A DNA stretch of 64,000 nt, taken from assembly GCF_022385335.1 (NCBI RefSeq), contig NZ_CP092431.1, positions 9,486,001-9,550,000 on the forward strand, read 5' to 3'. Position numbers and translations under genes: made by a program. Source of the stretch: Streptomyces deccanensis. Its GTDB lineage: Bacteria; Actinomycetota; Actinomycetes; Streptomycetales; Streptomycetaceae. Shown here piece by piece: positions 61,629-64,000 of this stretch; the first letter of the stretch is position 1, and each line of letters starts with the position of its first letter. The notes beneath the pieces were generated by a model, which saw only the letters and a list, made by a program, of their open reading frames with translations, ran no database searches and was not told the DNA's origin.

Positions 61629-62105
61629 TCAGCCCGCCGCCCTCCGGACGAGTTCGCCGATCCGTGCCTCCGTCTCGGCCGTCAGCTCCGTCAGGGCGTA
61701 CGTGGTCGGCCACAGGGCACCTTCGTCGAGGTGCGCCTGGTCGCTGAAGCCGAGGGTGGCGTACCGGGTCCGGAACTTCCGCGCACTCTGGAAGAAGCAG
61801 ACGACCTTGCCGTTCCTGGCGTACGCGGGCATGCCGTACCAGAGCTTGGGCGAGAGGTCGGGTGCGGCGGTGGCGACGATCTGGTGCACCCGCTCGGCGA
61901 GAACGCGGTCCGCGTCCTCCATCTCGGCGATCTTCGCGAGCACATCGCTCTCCAAGTCCGCCTTGGAGGCTCGCGATCCGCGGCGGGCGGACGTCTTCAG
62001 GTCCCGCGCGTGCTCCCGCATCGCCTCGCGCTCCTCGGCCGAGAACCCGTCGAACTTCTTCTCCGCCGTAGCGGCGCTCCGGGGGGTCTTCCGTGTGTTC
62101 GTCAT
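61629..62105 (-). CDS. DUF1801-family (iron-chaperone-like) protein
   Basis: The 158-residue product starts MTNTRKTPRSAATAEKKFDG with AAGGAAAA seven bases before the ATG (62105); a longer frame to 62126 adds only seven residues. The N-terminal half is charged and helical with DLKTSARRGSRASKADLESDVLAKI. The C-terminal half is the DUF1801 domain: PDLSPKLWYGMPAYARNGKVVCFFQSARKFRTRYATLGFSDQAHLDEG, whose YGMPAY.R and F core are diagnostic. Relatives include the frataxin-like Fra and YdhG proteins. Its role is uncertain. The neighbouring oxidase gene lies 40 bases upstream on the same strand. Confidence 0.88.
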   Translation of the reverse strand: MTNTRKTPRSAATAEKKFDGFSAEEREAMREHARDLKTSARRGSRASKADLESDVLAKIAEMEDADRVLAERVHQIVATAAPDLSPKLWYGMPAYARNGKVVCFFQSARKFRTRYATLGFSDQAHLDEGALWPTTYALTELTAETEARIGELVRRAAG

Positions 62106-62145
62106 GGCAGTTTTCCTTCCTCGCACAGCACAGTGATGATGTCCG

Positions 62146-62679
62146 TCAGTAGAGCCAGCGGCCCTCGCGCATCAGTTGACGCCCCGTCAACTCGTTCGCC
62201 TCGCGCCAGGCCTGCACCCGGGTCGGGGTGACGCGGAACCAGCGGTACGAGACGGTCGAGACCCGGGGATCGAAACCGGTGCGCGCGGCGAACCGGTCCC
62301 CCCGCTCCGCCGACAACGCGTCGATCGGGAGCACCTCCACCTCGCCCTCGATCATGGTCACGTCCCGGGTGGGGCCCAGCCCGAGCCGAGCGGTGCCGGT
62401 CGCGGCCAGGTTCCTGCCCGTCGGACTGTCGCCCGGCGTCGCCAGCAGCAACGTCTCGCCGTCCCAGTCGAACGACAGCGGTACCAGGTACGGCACACCG
62501 TCCGCCGAGGCGCTGGCCACCCAGACATCGGCGTCGTGGGTGAGCCGGTGCTCCGTGTCGCGGCGCCGCACCGCGCGAGGGCGGGGGCCGGCGGGCGGGG
62601 CGGCGAACTGGTCGGCCGAGTGGTCGGTCGGCTGGTCGGCAGGCCCGTTGGCCGGCTGGGTGGCGGACGAACCGGGCAT
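62146..62679 (-). CDS. Pyridoxamine-phosphate-oxidase-like flavin/F420 protein
   Basis: The ATG at 62679 has AGGAG five bases upstream and gives 177 residues. A low-complexity N-terminus (PANGPADQPTDHSADQFAAPP) precedes the split-barrel domain: RRDTEHRLTHDADVWVASASADGVPYLVPLSFDWDGETLLLATPGDSPTGRNLAATGTARLGLGPTRDVTMIEGEVEVL matches class I F420/PPOX proteins in order (short motifs GVPYLVPLSFDWDGE and TARLGLGPTRDV are the clearest). The C-terminus has WFRVTPTRVQAWREANELTGR. Members reduce or oxidise small molecules with FMN or F420. It lies in the same orientation as the DUF1801 gene. Confidence 0.87.
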   Translation of the reverse strand: MPGSSATQPANGPADQPTDHSADQFAAPPAGPRPRAVRRRDTEHRLTHDADVWVASASADGVPYLVPLSFDWDGETLLLATPGDSPTGRNLAATGTARLGLGPTRDVTMIEGEVEVLPIDALSAERGDRFAARTGFDPRVSTVSYRWFRVTPTRVQAWREANELTGRQLMREGRWLY

Positions 62680-62862
62680 GGTCACTCCTGAATCGCTCGG
62701 GCTCACGGGAGGGCGGGGCCGCGTCCCGTCCGGTGTGGCCGCCGGGTGCGTTCGCCGTGGTCACAGCCTCCCCCGGCGGGGCCACGGCCCGCCTCCGTGG
62801 TGAGCACGGATTCCACCACTGAGCGGCCACCGAGAGGCCACGGAGCGGCGGATAATGACCCG

Positions 62863-64000
62863 GTGTCCAGTCCAGTGATCTCGGCTCGGGAAGCCGACGT
62901 GCTCGCGCTGCTCGGGGAGCACCTCAGCAACGCGGAGATCTCCGCCCGCCTGTTCATCTCCGTACGCACGGTCGAGTCCCATGTCTCCGCCCTGCTGCGC
63001 AAGCTCGACGAACCGGACCGGCGGGCGCTCTCCCGGCACGCGGCCGACCTCGCTCGTGCCGACCGGCGTCGCCCGGCACCGGCCCTTCCCGCACCGCTGA
63101 CCGCGTTCGTCGGCCGGGTGCGCGAACGCGCCGAACTGGCCGAGGCGGTGAAGACGCGTCGGCAGGTCACGGCCGTCGGTCCGGGCGGGGTGGGCAAGAC
63201 CCGGCTCGCGCTGGCGGTGGCGGCGGACGCGGCCGGCGAGTTCGCCGACGGGGTGTGGTTCGTCGACCTGGCACCGGTCACCGACCCGGCGCGGGTCGGC
63301 GCGGCGGTCGCGGCGGCCGTCGGTGTGGGCGAACAACCCGGGCGGGGCGTCGAGGAATCGGTGTCGGCGGCCCTGGCGGACCGTGAGACGCTGCTCGTCC
63401 TGGACAACTGCGAGCAGATACGCGAGGGGGTCGCGCCCTTCCTGGAACGGCTGCTGGTCGCCTGCCCGAGGGTCCGGGTGCTCGCGACGAGCCGCGCCCG
63501 GATGATGGTGCCGTTCGAATGGGTGTTCCCGGTGCCGCCGCTGTCCTCGGACGGCGGCGCCGACTCGGAGGCTGTGACCCTCTTCCTGGAACGGGCGGCG
63601 GCGGTCGGCCGGCCACCGGAACCGGCCCTGCGCGACCGGATCGCGGACATCTGCGAACGCCTCGACGGCATGGCCCTCGCGATCGAACTGGCGGCGGCAC
63701 GCTGGCCCACCCTCGGACTGGACGGCCTCACCGCCGGGCTCTCCGACCAGCTGCGCATCCTCGCGGGCGGCCCCCGTGCGGACGACCGGCACCGGTCGGT
63801 GCGGGCCGCGCTCGACTGGAGCCATGATCTGCTGGAGCCGCCGGACCGGGCGCTGCTGCGGCGGATCTCGGTGTTCGTCATGCCGTTCACCGCCGAGGCG
63901 GCCGGTGTCGTCGCCGGGTTCGCGCCGCTGGACCCGGTGGGGGTCGCCGACGGGCTCGGCCGGCTCGCCGAACAGAGCCTGCTCACCGCGACGCCGACCG
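62863..64000 (+). CDS. LuxR-HTH/ATPase regulator, N-terminal part (cut by window edge)
   Basis: The visible 379 codons begin at a GTG at 62863 (weak ribosome site GGAGCGGCGGA) and continue past the edge. A LuxR-type helix-turn-helix sits at the very N-terminus: LALLGEHLSNAEISARLFISVRTVESHVSALLRKL (residues about 14-48). An NB-ARC-like ATPase follows: TAVGPGGVGKTRLALAVAADA (P-loop), ETLLVLDNCEQ (Walker B), then VRVLATSRARM and LDGMALAIELAAAR. This order, HTH first, is opposite to classical LAL regulators. It is divergent from the oxidase gene. The rest, perhaps tetratricopeptide repeats, is outside the window. Confidence 0.87.
   Translation, partial: MSSPVISAREADVLALLGEHLSNAEISARLFISVRTVESHVSALLRKLDEPDRRALSRHAADLARADRRRPAPALPAPLTAFVGRVRERAELAEAVKTRRQVTAVGPGGVGKTRLALAVAADAAGEFADGVWFVDLAPVTDPARVGAAVAAAVGVGEQPGRGVEESVSAALADRETLLVLDNCEQIREGVAPFLERLLVACPRVRVLATSRARMMVPFEWVFPVPPLSSDGGADSEAVTLFLERAAAVGRPPEPALRDRIADICERLDGMALAIELAAARWPTLGLDGLTAGLSDQLRILAGGPRADDRHRSVRAALDWSHDLLEPPDRALLRRISVFVMPFTAEAAGVVAGFAPLDPVGVADGLGRLAEQSLLTATPT

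Noticed and set aside
61485..62231. Plus-strand frame starting at the CebR-type palindrome
   Set aside because: It runs antisense through the DUF1801 gene with Arg/Pro/Gly-rich sequence and no ribosome site.

Overview
This window looks like chromosomal DNA of a Streptomyces or a very close relative. Base composition is very GC-rich with strong third-position G/C bias, GTG starts are common, and the gene families are typical of the genus: DUF574 methyltransferase, SpoIIE-type phosphatases, PucR regulator, LAxTG sortase substrate, MMPL transporter and a CebR-like box. No tRNA, rRNA, CRISPR array or prophage was seen. About 49 protein genes (two cut by the window edges) and one broken IS110-type element account for nearly all the DNA.

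Layout. 1-1.0 kb: a gene fragment and a small hypothetical gene. 1.0-6.8 kb: a tripartite tricarboxylate transporter operon (tctC-tctB-tctA, minus strand) divergent from a CitA/DcuS-type two-component system. 6.8-12.9 kb: a tightly coupled minus-strand operon of the uncharacterised STM4011-STM4015 families (two radical SAM proteins, a phosphatase/sulfatase-fold hydrolase, an ATP-grasp-like protein and a leucine-rich-repeat protein) that ends in a type II thioesterase. Two small plus-strand genes lie next to it. 14.6-21.3 kb: housekeeping and metabolic genes, including yciO, fprA with an iron-box-like site, an aldo/keto reductase, a DUF1152 protein, an alpha/beta hydrolase and a Gfo/Idh/MocA oxidoreductase. 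21.3-28.4 kb: a CitA-like sensor fused to a SpoIIE phosphatase and an anti-sigma-type ATPase, divergent from a sortase-anchored DUF1996 protein, then a membrane protein. 28.4-41.0 kb: mixed single genes, including an MMPL transporter, a secreted thermolysin-family protease, two methyltransferases, an enoyl-CoA hydratase-like enzyme and an acetyltransferase. 41.0-47.6 kb: a stand-alone hemC, then a three-gene operon of a lipoprotein and two receptor-like Ser/Thr kinases whose extracytoplasmic part is an amino-acid-type substrate-binding domain. 47.7-50.8 kb: a TetR-controlled pair of a CrtI-like oxidoreductase and a desaturase/ketolase. 50.8-57.9 kb: an MFS transporter, a second SpoIIE phosphatase, and a PucR regulator divergent from an acyl-CoA ligase. 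57.9-62.1 kb: a tandem-duplicated secreted SGNH esterase, a degraded IS110-family element, and a perfect CebR-type palindrome separated from the esterase by that element. 62.1-64.0 kb: a DUF1801 protein, a flavin/F420-type oxidase and the start of a LuxR-HTH/ATPase regulator.

How the genes work together. The clearest functional units are citrate/tricarboxylate sensing and uptake, the STM4011-4015 system (probably modification of an unknown peptide or small molecule), the lipoprotein/kinase operon (solute sensing coupled to phosphorylation) and the TetR/CrtI/desaturase operon. The STM4011-4015 plus thioesterase operon and the kinase-solute-binding-protein pair are the best candidates for undescribed biology. 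All functional names come from recognising motifs and family sequence patterns by eye; no database search was run.
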